From NCBI GenBank assembly GCA_019359245.1, contig JAHHHR010000039.1, positions 1 through 64,000 on the forward strand: 64,000 bases of DNA, written 5' to 3'. Shown piece after piece: positions 36,899 to 45,854 of this stretch. The translations under genes were made by a program, and so were the position numbers. The DNA comes from Nostoc desertorum CM1-VF14. Lineage in GTDB: Bacteria; Cyanobacteriota; Cyanobacteriia; Cyanobacteriales; Nostocaceae. Numbering within the stretch: position 1 is the stretch's first letter; each line of letters opens with the position of its first letter. The notes beneath the pieces are model-generated. The model saw nothing but the letters and a program-made list of their open reading frames with translations, did not search any database and was not told where the DNA came from.

Positions 36899-38479
36899 AT
36901 GCCATCCCTGAATTTGGCGATCGCCCGTCTCCTAAACACTGGCACTGATAATTTCGCTATTTGGGTGGTCAAAGCTCCCTATCCCAGTGGCTACGTTTTA
37001 CGTGACTCTGTATGGCCTGATGAACTCAATCAAGTCTGGCAAGAATGGCAGCAGATGTTTGCTGGTCATAGTCATTTAGATATTTCCCCAAACTCAACAT
37101 CTCAAAAGTCCAACCCATTCCCCATAGATTGGATTTCTCCCCCTTCAGGTCAAACTACTGGTCCCTACAGCAGTCGTCTGATGCAATACTTGGGAATGAA
37201 TTTATGGCGCTGGATATTCGACGGGCAAATTCTCGGTAGTCTAGAACGCAGCCGGGGTATTGCTATGGGCCAGCATACGCGTTTGCGCTTCCGACTAGAA
37301 ATCCGCGACCCGGATCTGATCGCTCTCCCTTGGGAAATTATGCAGCGTGAGCCTGGCCAATCGGCTATGTCTCTCTCCCAAGATTTGCTATTTAGTCGCA
37401 CCAGCAGTGAAGTTGACCCCTTACCGTATTTGCGAACTGACCAAGCTTTAAGTATCCTGCTGGTTTTAGGTCATGACGACAAGTTGGAACTCGAACAAGA
37501 AGCTGCGCTCTTACAGCAAAATCTTGCAGATACTTCTGCGGGTGGTAATTCCCAAAGATATGCACCTTGTATAGTGAATCAACTCCTACAACCGACTCCA
37601 CAGGAGTTGATTCAAGAATTAGAAACTAGAGCATACAATGTTTTCTTTTACGCTGGACATGGTTTGCCAGACCCAGATGGGGGGTTACTGTTTTTGCGCT
37701 CAGATATGCCCCTGAATGGGATAGAATTGGCTCAAGTATTGACCCGTACCGGCGTGAAATTAGCGGTTTTCAACGCCTGTTGGGGCGCACAACCAGCTTC
37801 TATCAATCATCAAGCTATACCTGCCAGCAGTTTAGCAGAAGTGCTGATTCGTCATGGTGTGCCTGCGGTTTTGGGGATGCGCGATGAAATCGCAGACCAC
37901 GAAAGCCACAGTTTTATTCAAGCCTTTACCGAAGCTTTGCGATCGCACAAACCAATTGATGAAGCCGTAGCACAGGCTAGGCAAGAGTTGTTAACACTGT
38001 ATAAATTTAATCAACCTGCTTGGACTTTGCCTATTCTCTACCTGCATCCAGATTTTAATGGCGAACTGGTTAAGAATCTGGATGAAGGTATTACTGAACT
38101 ACCAGACACAGCCATTCCTGATATAGGTTCCTCCCTTCCGACTGCAACTTTACGATCGCTTGCTCCAAAAGGTAAAACCTGGTTGCTGCGTTATGGAGTC
38201 ACCCGCATCGGGCGCACGAAAGACAATGATATTGTCATCCCCGAACCATCTGTATCTAAACGTCACGCCGAAATCTTCTGCCGTAATACCCTTACTGATG
38301 CTACGTTGGTACGAAGTTATTACTTGCAAGATTTTTCGACCTATGGGACAACCTGGTTTTTAGGCCCTAATGGTTGGCAACAAATCCTCCGAGAGGAAGT
38401 CCCCTTGAAATCGGGGATGCAGTTAAAGTTTGGAAGTGCTAGAGGTGAAACCTGGGAGTTTATTATTGAAGACTCTTAG
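36899..38479 (+). CDS. CHAT protease domain fused to FHA domain
   Basis: 526 aa. The CHAT (caspase-like) domain spans about 130-390, with the catalytic His in VFFYAGHGLPDPDGG and Cys in LAVFNACWGAQ, then IPASSLAEVLIRHGVPAVLGMR. The C-terminal FHA domain (about 420-520) has TRIGRTKDNDIVIPEP, SVSKRHAEI and DFSTYGTTW, the phosphothreonine-binding residues. The fusion suggests a protease directed to, or gated by, phosphorylated partners. It follows the PP2C gene by 131 bases and precedes an unknown acidic protein by 149. No signal peptide. Targets unknown. Confidence 0.9.
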   Translation: MPSLNLAIARLLNTGTDNFAIWVVKAPYPSGYVLRDSVWPDELNQVWQEWQQMFAGHSHLDISPNSTSQKSNPFPIDWISPPSGQTTGPYSSRLMQYLGMNLWRWIFDGQILGSLERSRGIAMGQHTRLRFRLEIRDPDLIALPWEIMQREPGQSAMSLSQDLLFSRTSSEVDPLPYLRTDQALSILLVLGHDDKLELEQEAALLQQNLADTSAGGNSQRYAPCIVNQLLQPTPQELIQELETRAYNVFFYAGHGLPDPDGGLLFLRSDMPLNGIELAQVLTRTGVKLAVFNACWGAQPASINHQAIPASSLAEVLIRHGVPAVLGMRDEIADHESHSFIQAFTEALRSHKPIDEAVAQARQELLTLYKFNQPAWTLPILYLHPDFNGELVKNLDEGITELPDTAIPDIGSSLPTATLRSLAPKGKTWLLRYGVTRIGRTKDNDIVIPEPSVSKRHAEIFCRNTLTDATLVRSYYLQDFSTYGTTWFLGPNGWQQILREEVPLKSGMQLKFGSARGETWEFIIEDS

Positions 38480-38628
38480 CACAATTGCAGAAAAGGATTT
38501 GAGCCTTTAGCATCAGCCTTTAAAATCTATTTTTACTGTAGAAAAATTCAACTGTTTTTGCGGAAATCTCTTCTTAGGAATTGTAGCTGTCAATACTACC
38601 AAATAGATAATTGTGAGGAAATAAAACA

Positions 38629-39276
38629 ATGGCTAATAAGATTAACGGCTCAGATACTTTCTCTTCTTTGCCATCTCAAGTAGATTTAGAGTTATTAGAA
38701 GCCCTACTGGAACCAGACGATGCTACCTATCCCTGGAATCCAGCTGATGAAGAGTCAGAAGCTTATTTTCAGGAATTAGAACAACAGTTCGGAATGCAAG
38801 ATTTGCTTGAGGAAGAACTGACAACACGATCGCAAGATTTTTACAATAATCTAGATATGCTTTGGTCTGGTATTACTTCTACACCAGAGTACAATCACAA
38901 CCTACAACAGTCAGTAGTGCTTAATCTTCAAGAAAGATTATGTACTACTTTTGCCACCTGTGTCCCCCAAGCATTGCTCAAGACCATCGCCATCAAAGCT
39001 GCTGAAATTCTAGCTGCCCAGCAATCAATCAGTGAACAACTGGTTGAGTGTGTTCAGACAGTACTACCAAATTGGGGAACCGAGGATCTTTTAGTTTTGG
39101 CTCGTCCTTTTGCTTACGCAATGCGAAGTAGCGAATCGCAAAACGCAGCATCTGCGCTCAGTAGTCTTCAAGATACGGAGTGGACAGCTTTATCAGAAGT
39201 AGAGAAAGCAAAGGTTAGTTTAGCGATCGCTTCCTATGCTTTCAATGAAATCAACAAGTCTCAGTCTGAAGCATAA
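38629..39276 (+). CDS. Conserved hypothetical acidic protein
   Basis: 215 aa, family not recognised. The first 75 residues are very acidic (LEALLEPDDATYPWNPADEE, FQELEQQFGMQDLLEEELTT); the rest is predicted helical, with alanine-rich stretches. No cysteine motif, membrane segment or signal peptide. GTGAGGAAAT before the ATG gives a good ribosome site. It is the third plus-strand gene after PP2C and CHAT-FHA, so it may be a regulator or substrate of them; that is inference from position only. Confidence 0.7.
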   Translation: MANKINGSDTFSSLPSQVDLELLEALLEPDDATYPWNPADEESEAYFQELEQQFGMQDLLEEELTTRSQDFYNNLDMLWSGITSTPEYNHNLQQSVVLNLQERLCTTFATCVPQALLKTIAIKAAEILAAQQSISEQLVECVQTVLPNWGTEDLLVLARPFAYAMRSSESQNAASALSSLQDTEWTALSEVEKAKVSLAIASYAFNEINKSQSEA

Positions 39277-39506
39277 CTTGAGCTAACTGTCTATCTTTTC
39301 TACATAAATTTCAGGGGCAGGCAGATTTATCTGCTGATAACGGCTGATAAACTTTGTGCTGCGGTTTTGAGCATCCACTAATTTTCAATTTTTTTGTGTA
39401 GTGGGCTTAAATAACATTTAAGCTAACTGTCAGATTAGGCCATCTATCCAAAGATATAAAGATTCAAAAGTCAAGGGTTATTTTCTTCGTTTTCCCTTTG
39501 CATTTT

Positions 39507-40889
39507 TTATTTTGGGCCAAGAAATCGGGTAGCAAAATTTTGCGATCGTGTTGGTGAGAGCGCCCGGGCCTTGAGGATTGCCGCCATCAAAAAGGCGTAA
39601 GATAACACTCCAACAACTACCAATAACAATGCATTGATTGATCCTGTAGCATTCCATAAAGCGTGCAGAGCAGAGGCACTAAGATAACCAATAGAAAGAA
39701 TTTGCCAACTTCTACTGGGTTTTAGAACAGCCAGCCCGATAAAATAACCCAGGTAGCCACTATAAGCCATGTGTCCAGCTACAGAGCCTAAAATTCGCGG
39801 AATTAGCAGTTGTAAACCTGCCAATTGACCAGCAGCGCCTATACCCACCTGTTGCGTAACATTTTGAGTGATATCTGGCACATACTGTCCGAGGGTTTCT
39901 AGTAAAGTGAAGCCTACAGCAGAAGCAGTTCCCAGGAGGATACCATCTAGAGGTTCCAAGACCCCAATCCGTTCCCGCCAAGGTGAAGGTAATCCACTGC
40001 CGATAAAATATGCACCGATTATAGGTAATGCCTTGAGTAATTCCTCCATCAGCCCAGCGCCAAAAAACATTCGCACCAGCAACTCTGTGAAGGTAATTGA
40101 TTCTTGGGGTGAGGACAAGTTTCCAGGTAGAACGGTGCGAAACACAAAGATAAATAGATCCAATACCGGACTTATTAAAATCAGTATCGTACTCAATGCC
40201 GCAGCCATTAGCACCCACCAAGGCTTCTGTTTGCCGCAAAGTTGGTAAACAAAATAGTAGGCAGCGAAGGCGATGTAAGTTGCTACGATCACTTGATTAT
40301 CTTGGGGCCGACCGACTGTAGCAAACATCAACACCACAAAGATTACGGTCAGTATTCCCGGTACGAGATAAGCTTTACGAGTTAAATCTTTACCAGTGGA
40401 AATAATCGGAAAAAGCTGGGTGAAGCTAACAGAATCTGGCTGCTTTAATTGTGTGTGACCGTGGTAGTTCGTCGCCGAAGGCAGTGGTGCAACTTGGTTC
40501 ACTGTCGTCGCCGGGGTAAGTAAGGTATACTCGTACTCAAAAACGTATTGTGGTCCATCAGCACCTAGAGAAATGCGATCGCCTGGGTGCAATTCTTGAC
40601 ATTCATACAAGCGTTGTCCATTCAAATAAGTGCCATTAGCACTATTCAAATCACAAAGCACCCAGCTGAATTTGCTATCTGGCGATAGAGAGAGGGGACG
40701 AACCACTGCATGACGACGAGATACCATTCGGTACATCATGGCATCCAAGACAACTTGGCAGCTGGGGTCGCGTCCAATTACCATCTCTTTACTGGGGGGC
40801 AGCGAGTAGCGAGATCCTGATCCAGAAGCTGCCCCATTACCAGACACTAGCCGCAGAAATGCATTATGTCTTGCGTGTTTGCCTGTCAT
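39507..40889 (-). CDS. FHA domain fused to PrsW-type intramembrane protease
   Basis: 460 aa. The N-terminal FHA domain (about 10-120) has MVIGRDPSC, MVSRRHAVVRP and DLNSANGTYLNGQRL, the phosphothreonine-binding set. The rest is a polytopic PrsW protease with its motifs: GAGLMEELLKALP (E-E-x-x-K), FTLLETLG (F-x-x-x-E), SVAGHMAYSG and SALHALWN (metal or catalytic histidines). PrsW of Bacillus cuts an anti-sigma factor in the membrane. Fusion to FHA suggests a phosphorylated partner or substrate. It converges with the CHAT-FHA gene set, 230 bases from the end of the acidic protein. Confidence 0.9.
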   Translation of the reverse strand: MTGKHARHNAFLRLVSGNGAASGSGSRYSLPPSKEMVIGRDPSCQVVLDAMMYRMVSRRHAVVRPLSLSPDSKFSWVLCDLNSANGTYLNGQRLYECQELHPGDRISLGADGPQYVFEYEYTLLTPATTVNQVAPLPSATNYHGHTQLKQPDSVSFTQLFPIISTGKDLTRKAYLVPGILTVIFVVLMFATVGRPQDNQVIVATYIAFAAYYFVYQLCGKQKPWWVLMAAALSTILILISPVLDLFIFVFRTVLPGNLSSPQESITFTELLVRMFFGAGLMEELLKALPIIGAYFIGSGLPSPWRERIGVLEPLDGILLGTASAVGFTLLETLGQYVPDITQNVTQQVGIGAAGQLAGLQLLIPRILGSVAGHMAYSGYLGYFIGLAVLKPSRSWQILSIGYLSASALHALWNATGSINALLLVVVGVLSYAFLMAAILKARALSPTRSQNFATRFLGPK

Positions 40890-41332
40890 CGATAAGAAGT
40901 GCGTTTCTAAACTAATTCTTCACATAATTTGGCAGCAGGACTAACCTTAGCCACATTAACAGCAGCATTGCTAAATCCACTATAGCTTCACTTACTGCTA
41001 AGAAATTTAAATTCTAAATGTAAAACTTTAAATTCTTTCACTTAATGTAAATAAGTATTCAATTTACTAAGATTTTGTCCCAAATCTGGTTTGTTAGGCG
41101 GATAAATCAGATTGTATCGGTAGTGTACTCTTGCCATTCTGGCTACAAATTAAACCTATGGCAATTTATCAAAAAGAGTAGTTTTTACTGCATTTAGTTT
41201 TATTCCAAAAATATATAATTTTCAGTGGCGTGTTGTGAACTAGTACTGATAATTGACTAATCTCCTTCGGAGCAAGGAGTAGCGAAAGAAACTGCCCCGA
41301 AGACGGAACCAAAAGATTTTTGGGATATTGCC
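40890..41332. other. Intergenic region, 443 bases
   Basis: The promoter region of the FHA-PrsW gene (minus) and the 3' side of the PfpI gene. GTATTCAATTTAC and GTATCGGTAGTGTAC resemble NtcA sites but have spacers of 7 and 9, not 8. A palindrome-like CTCCTTCGGAGCAAGGAG lies at about 41261-41278. Confidence 0.35.
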
Positions 41333-41935
41333 TCAAACAACTTTAGCTAGTTCTGGGTGTTCAATTTTAGTTCCAAGTACTGTGAGGAATTCTGCCAACC
41401 AATGGGGGTGAGCAGGCCAAGCTGGTGCTGTTACCAAATTACCATCAACTATTGCCTGGTCAACAGGAATATCAATATAAATACCTCCAGCACTCTTGAC
41501 ATCTGGGCTACAAGCAGGGTAACCAGTACATCTTTTGCCTTGCAGTACATCAGCAGCTGCCAATAACTGCAAGCCGTGGCAGATGGCAGCAATCGGTTTA
41601 TTCGTTTGAGCAAAGTGACGAGTGATTTCTAGCACCTGCTGATTCAGGCGGATATATTCTGGTGCCCGGCCTCCGGGAATAACTAAGGCATCGTAGGTTG
41701 CGGCTTCTACTTCTGCAAACGTGGCGTTTAAAGTGAAGTTGTGACCAGGTTTTTCGCTGTAAGTCTGATCTCCTTCAAAGTCGTGAACTGCTGTTCGTAC
41801 CTTGTCGCCAGCTTTTTTCTCTGGGCAAACTGCATGGACAATGTGCCCCACCATTTGCAACGCCTGGAAAGGAACCATCACTTCATAGTCTTCTACATAG
41901 TCCCCAACCAGCATCAAAAGTTTCTTGGCAGCCAT
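41333..41935 (-). CDS. DJ-1/PfpI family protein
   Basis: 200 aa of the class I glutamine amidotransferase-like DJ-1/PfpI family. LLMLVGDYVEDYEVMVP opens the fold, LVIPGGRAPEYI carries a conserved GGR, and the nucleophile elbow is IAAICHG (Cys followed by His). Members act as deglycases, chaperones or proteases; the exact role is not readable. It ends the minus-strand run behind narM, 46 bases away, so it may be co-transcribed with narM. Confidence 0.88.
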   Translation of the reverse strand: MAAKKLLMLVGDYVEDYEVMVPFQALQMVGHIVHAVCPEKKAGDKVRTAVHDFEGDQTYSEKPGHNFTLNATFAEVEAATYDALVIPGGRAPEYIRLNQQVLEITRHFAQTNKPIAAICHGLQLLAAADVLQGKRCTGYPACSPDVKSAGGIYIDIPVDQAIVDGNLVTAPAWPAHPHWLAEFLTVLGTKIEHPELAKVV

Positions 41936-41981
41936 ATTCTTCTTACTCTCACCTATTAGTCCATAGATAACTATTGACTAA

Positions 41982-42485
41982 TTAAAGCAGATCAAATTCT
42001 GCGATCGCTCTCTTAAAGTTTTTGCTTTCATGTCCTGGGCGGCTGAGTTTAATCAAGGCAAAACGCTGTAAGGGTGTTAAAGCTGCCCAATCTTGCTCTG
42101 TCAGGGTTACACCTATTTCTTGAGCTTTTTCCTGGAGGCTAGGTGGTACAGTGGCAGAGTCTAGCCATGCGGGATGTGGCTCGATGGGCAGTTTTGTAGC
42201 AGGTATACCCGTACGTTGTAAAATTAATTGCTGGATATGCTCGCGGTAAGACTGAATTTCCGTTTCTGTAGTGCAAGGTAATTCTACTAAAGCTTGACGC
42301 TCGGCTGTAGTCATTTGATTCCAATCAGACAATTTTAGCTTAATGCCACAAGTATCTAATTTGCAACGCACCTGCATGGGGATACAACGCAGAGAATCAA
42401 CAAAATCTGCTTCAAATTGAAAGAAATCTGTCACGTTGTTTCGCTCCGAATTCATAGTTAAAAACTTAAAATTAACAATCCCCAT
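41982..42485 (-). CDS. narM: Nitrate-reductase-associated protein NarM
   Basis: 167 aa matching the cyanobacterial nitrate reductase-associated family: FFQFEADFVDSLRCIPMQVR, KLDTCGIKLKLSDWN, ELPC and YREHIQQLI. NarM is needed for active nitrate reductase, presumably in cofactor insertion or maturation. The frame allows ATG 42483-42485 or an internal ATG at 42453-42455 (MNSERNN); neither has a strong ribosome site. narB lies 0.9 kb upstream on the same strand, with a PsiE-like gene between. Confidence 0.85.
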   Translation of the reverse strand: MGIVNFKFLTMNSERNNVTDFFQFEADFVDSLRCIPMQVRCKLDTCGIKLKLSDWNQMTTAERQALVELPCTTETEIQSYREHIQQLILQRTGIPATKLPIEPHPAWLDSATVPPSLQEKAQEIGVTLTEQDWAALTPLQRFALIKLSRPGHESKNFKRAIAEFDLL

Positions 42486-42647
42486 AAATAATTTTAGGGG
42501 TTTATATCCTTTTGTTCTTCGAGCAGAAGAAGGTATTTAAAATTAGCTTATTATGCTGTTGCTCAAAAAAATTTAAAACTGCTGGGTGAGGATTGGGAGT
42601 AGAGAGTAGAAAAACATTTTTTAAATACACAACAGTTTTTTAGTTTG

Positions 42648-43112
42648 TTATGTCTCTCTAGAATTACTAAGACGAATTATTAAATAACTAATTGATAAAG
42701 CGAGAATAGCAATTCCTAAACCAATTATATCAATACCTCCAACTTTTTCTAAGTCAAGAATAATGATTTTTCTGGCAACAGCAATCAAAGATGTCACAAT
42801 AACTAATTCAACCTGAAAAACGTGTTTTCGCAAATAGGCTGTAATGTTTTCTAATATCTCTAAAGCAATTAAAATATTTAAAAATAAACCAAATATTTTA
42901 TACAATGTTGTATTAAACTTTCCATAAGGCGCTGTAAATAACTCTTTAAAAATAAATACTGCTAAATCTCCGATCGCAACCAAAATTACAACTACCATGA
43001 ACAGAGATAGAGCTTTGGAAACTAACACTTCTATGTTTTCAATAAAGTGCATGAAGTTCTCATCTTTGGTAGCTCCTAAAACTCGCTTAAGTAACCTTTT
43101 CATGTGATGCAC
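42648..43112 (-). CDS. PsiE-family membrane protein
   Basis: 154 aa with four hydrophobic segments and the PsiE features FIENIEVLVSKALSLFMVV, NILIALEILENITAYLRKH and VELVIVTSLIAVARKIIILD. PsiE was named for phosphate starvation in E. coli; its molecular role is unknown. It lies between narB and narM on the same strand, which may be chance. It starts at ATG 43110-43112. Confidence 0.85.
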   Translation of the reverse strand: MHHMKRLLKRVLGATKDENFMHFIENIEVLVSKALSLFMVVVILVAIGDLAVFIFKELFTAPYGKFNTTLYKIFGLFLNILIALEILENITAYLRKHVFQVELVIVTSLIAVARKIIILDLEKVGGIDIIGLGIAILALSISYLIIRLSNSRET

Positions 43113-43388
43113 CCGATTTTAAAATAAAAGAAAATCCCATAGATAAATCTAGAGGATTAAAAAAAGATCATTTGTAACTTTACTATCTGATTTCTACTCT
43201 TTACCATAGCTCAACTCGGCGCTGGTAAAACCTCTGCTTACTAGAAACTTAGCCTCTTGAAATATAGTAATTGGTATGAGTCAAGAGTAGATAACCATAA
43301 AAAATGATAATAACTATTGGCTATTGCTTATTGACTAAATTACCTATTGGTGATTATAAATTACCACTTTAGAGCTACACTTTGTAGC
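43113..43388. other. Spacer between narB and the PsiE-like gene
   Basis: 276 AT-rich bases. No terminator-quality hairpin follows narB and no NtcA site was found, so the nar operon end is undefined. Confidence 0.35.
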
Positions 43389-45602
43389 TTACGATTGTGA
43401 GGACTGGAGTTGATAATCTTTGACTGTAACTTCCACAGAGATTGGTATCAGTTGCACAGCACAGGCTTTTAATTCTGGTTGCAGCGAATCAGGACAAGAT
43501 TCTGGATGGGTGAGGGCGTTAGCTTCGGCATTATCTGCCCACAGTGAACCCCAGTGCATAGGGACAAAAACTGTACCAGGCGCGATCGCTTTTGTCACTT
43601 TAGCAGGAAACTTAGCTTGACCCCGACGCGATCGCACTTCTACATACATACTATCTACAATACCTAACCGATTAGCATCACGGGGGTGGATTTCGATAAA
43701 CGGTTCAGGATACATTTTGCAAATCTTTTCAATTCGGCCGGTGCGTGTCTGGGTATGCCAGTGTCCGTAAAGTCGCCCGTTAGTTAGCACAAAAGGATAA
43801 TCTGGGTCTGGTGGTTCCGCCAGTCCCTTTGAGTAATATGCCCCAAATCGAGCGCGTCCGTCAGGAGTGTGGAAGCGCAAATCAGTATATAACCGCTTTT
43901 GAGAGGTTTCTCCCCCTGCTTCCCCTGCTCCTCTACTCCCTCTGCTCTCTTCAGGATGAGGCCATTGAGTCGGCCCTTCAGCTTGTAATTGTGCGTGACT
44001 GATACCCGTCATATCGCAAGGACGAGTTTTAGTTAGTTGGACAAACTCAGCATAAACTTCGGCGGAGTTAGCAAAGGCAAACTCTTTCTCAAAACCTAAT
44101 CTACGTCCAACTTCAGCAAAAATTTCCCAATCGGCTTTAGCTTCTCTTGGCGGTTGGCGAAATGCTTGACACAAAGTTACCACCCGTTCGGAGTTTGTCA
44201 TTACACCAGTTTTTTCACCCCACTGGGCTGCTGGTAGCAGAACATGAGCGTAAGCAGAGGTTTCTGTAGGATAATATGCGTCTTGGTAAATAGTGAAAGG
44301 CGATCGCAATAATGCTTTTTTCGTCCGTTCTAAATCTGGCATACTCACAGCTGGATTAGTAGCTGCAATCCACAGTAACCCTACAGCACCATTTTCCAAG
44401 CCAGTAATCATATCCCAAGCAGTCAAACCGGGATTGGGCGAAATCTGTCCCGGCTTGAGTCCCCAAAACTGCTCAACTTCTGCTCGGTGCTGCGGATTTT
44501 TCACCACCCGATAACCTGGTAATAAATGCGCCAAACCTCCGGCTTCCCGCCCTCCCATTGCGTTTGGTTGACCAGTAAGGGAAAAAGGACCAGCCCCAGG
44601 TTTACCAATCTGTCCAGTCATCAGGTGCAGGTTAATGATAGTTCTTACCTTAGCCGTCCCTTCTGAGGATTGATTCACACCCATTGACCATAAAGACAGT
44701 ACCCGTTGTGATTCACCCCAGTAGCGAGCTGCTGTTTCTAAATCTTCAATGCTGATTCCACATCGATGAGCTACTATTTCTGGGGGATAGTGGCGAATCA
44801 CTTCCGCATAAGCGGGAAAGTTGCTAGTGCAGTCCTCCATGAACATGGTGTCGATGTAGTCCCAGCGCATCAACAAGTGAGCAATGCCGTTTAATAAGTC
44901 GATATCTGTACCGGGACGAATCGCTAAATGCAAATCAGCGGCTTCTGCGGTTGGTGTGCGCCGGGGATCGACCACAATCATTTTGACTTTGCGGTTCTTT
45001 TTGTGATATTTTGCCAGCCGATTAAAAACGATGGGGTGACATTCGGCTGTATTAGTACCAATTAAAAATGCACAGTCAGTTAACTCCAGGTCATCGTAAC
45101 AGCAGGGCGGACCATCTGAGCCAAAGCTTTGAATGTAGCCAGCCACCGCACTAGACATACATAAGCGAGAGTTAGCATCAAAGTTATTAGTACCCAGACA
45201 GCCTTTCAACAGTTTCTGAGCTATGTAATAATCCTCAGTTTGAAACTGACCGGAACCATACATACATAAGGCTTCTGGCCCTTGGGTGAAGCGCACGGTT
45301 TGAATGCGCTTGGTGATCATATCGAAAGCTTCATCCCAACTAACGCGCCGAAACTCTTGATCTAAAGAGTCTCGTACCATTGGGTAATGTAATCTATTTT
45401 TATCTAAAGATTCTGCGATCGTTGCGCCTTTGACGCAAACCATTCCCTGGCTAGATGGATGGGCTTTATCACCGCGCACTCGCCAAATTGGATTACCTTG
45501 GCTATCTCGATTAGTTGCTTTGTTATGTTGGGCTGGAGGTGAAACTTCTAAACCACAGCCAACACCACAGTAGGGACAAAGGGTTTTGGTAAATTCACTC
45601 AT
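43389..45602 (-). CDS. narB: Ferredoxin-dependent assimilatory nitrate reductase
   Basis: 737 aa, a molybdopterin oxidoreductase that reduces nitrate to nitrite with electrons from ferredoxin. The N-terminal [4Fe-4S] motif is LCPYCGVGCGLEV with the fourth Cys in GMVCVKG. Mo-bis-MGD binding stretches include GSGQFQTEDYY, FDANSRLCMSSA, IVVDPRRTPTAEAADLHL and LTGQPNAMGGREAGG. Residues about 551-570 (EESRGSRGAGEAGGETSQ) are low-complexity and encoded by a polypyrimidine repeat (43909-43951), an in-frame insertion before the C-terminal domain. It is the last nitrate gene of the nirA operon, 252 bases after nrtP. Confidence 0.95.
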   Translation of the reverse strand: MSEFTKTLCPYCGVGCGLEVSPPAQHNKATNRDSQGNPIWRVRGDKAHPSSQGMVCVKGATIAESLDKNRLHYPMVRDSLDQEFRRVSWDEAFDMITKRIQTVRFTQGPEALCMYGSGQFQTEDYYIAQKLLKGCLGTNNFDANSRLCMSSAVAGYIQSFGSDGPPCCYDDLELTDCAFLIGTNTAECHPIVFNRLAKYHKKNRKVKMIVVDPRRTPTAEAADLHLAIRPGTDIDLLNGIAHLLMRWDYIDTMFMEDCTSNFPAYAEVIRHYPPEIVAHRCGISIEDLETAARYWGESQRVLSLWSMGVNQSSEGTAKVRTIINLHLMTGQIGKPGAGPFSLTGQPNAMGGREAGGLAHLLPGYRVVKNPQHRAEVEQFWGLKPGQISPNPGLTAWDMITGLENGAVGLLWIAATNPAVSMPDLERTKKALLRSPFTIYQDAYYPTETSAYAHVLLPAAQWGEKTGVMTNSERVVTLCQAFRQPPREAKADWEIFAEVGRRLGFEKEFAFANSAEVYAEFVQLTKTRPCDMTGISHAQLQAEGPTQWPHPEESRGSRGAGEAGGETSQKRLYTDLRFHTPDGRARFGAYYSKGLAEPPDPDYPFVLTNGRLYGHWHTQTRTGRIEKICKMYPEPFIEIHPRDANRLGIVDSMYVEVRSRRGQAKFPAKVTKAIAPGTVFVPMHWGSLWADNAEANALTHPESCPDSLQPELKACAVQLIPISVEVTVKDYQLQSSQS

Positions 45603-45854
45603 GGCAGTTGTACCATTTTGTTATTTTGATTGAGCAACCTCAGATGTAGCGGCAGTTTGAAAAATTTGTCTGTTACGCAAAAACTCTTTGAAACTCTTAT
45701 TCCTTTGCGTCCTTGGCATCTCCTCTGCGAGACGCCAAGAGCGGAGAGAGAAAAAAAGAGATTTTCATGAATTAAGATTGCTATGGAAGGATGAAGTGTA
45801 AAGTTACCTAACTTAAATTTGATAGTTAATTTCACTACTTCATCCTTTAGTTGA
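45603..45854. repeat. nrtP-narB spacer with hairpin repeat
   Basis: 252 bases. The segment TGGCATCTCCTCTGCGAGACGCC (about 45716-45735) is GC-rich with GGCATCTC/GAGACGCC-type complementarity, like other dispersed repeats here. A 78-codon frame overlapping narB by ATGA is not accepted as a gene. Confidence 0.45.

Noticed and set aside
41041..41130. NtcA-like sites near the FHA-PrsW gene.
   Set aside because: Spacers are 7 and 9 bases instead of 8.
45599..45835. 78-codon frame overlapping narB by ATGA.
   Set aside because: The overlap looks like coupling, but the frame runs through a dispersed hairpin repeat and the peptide resembles no protein.
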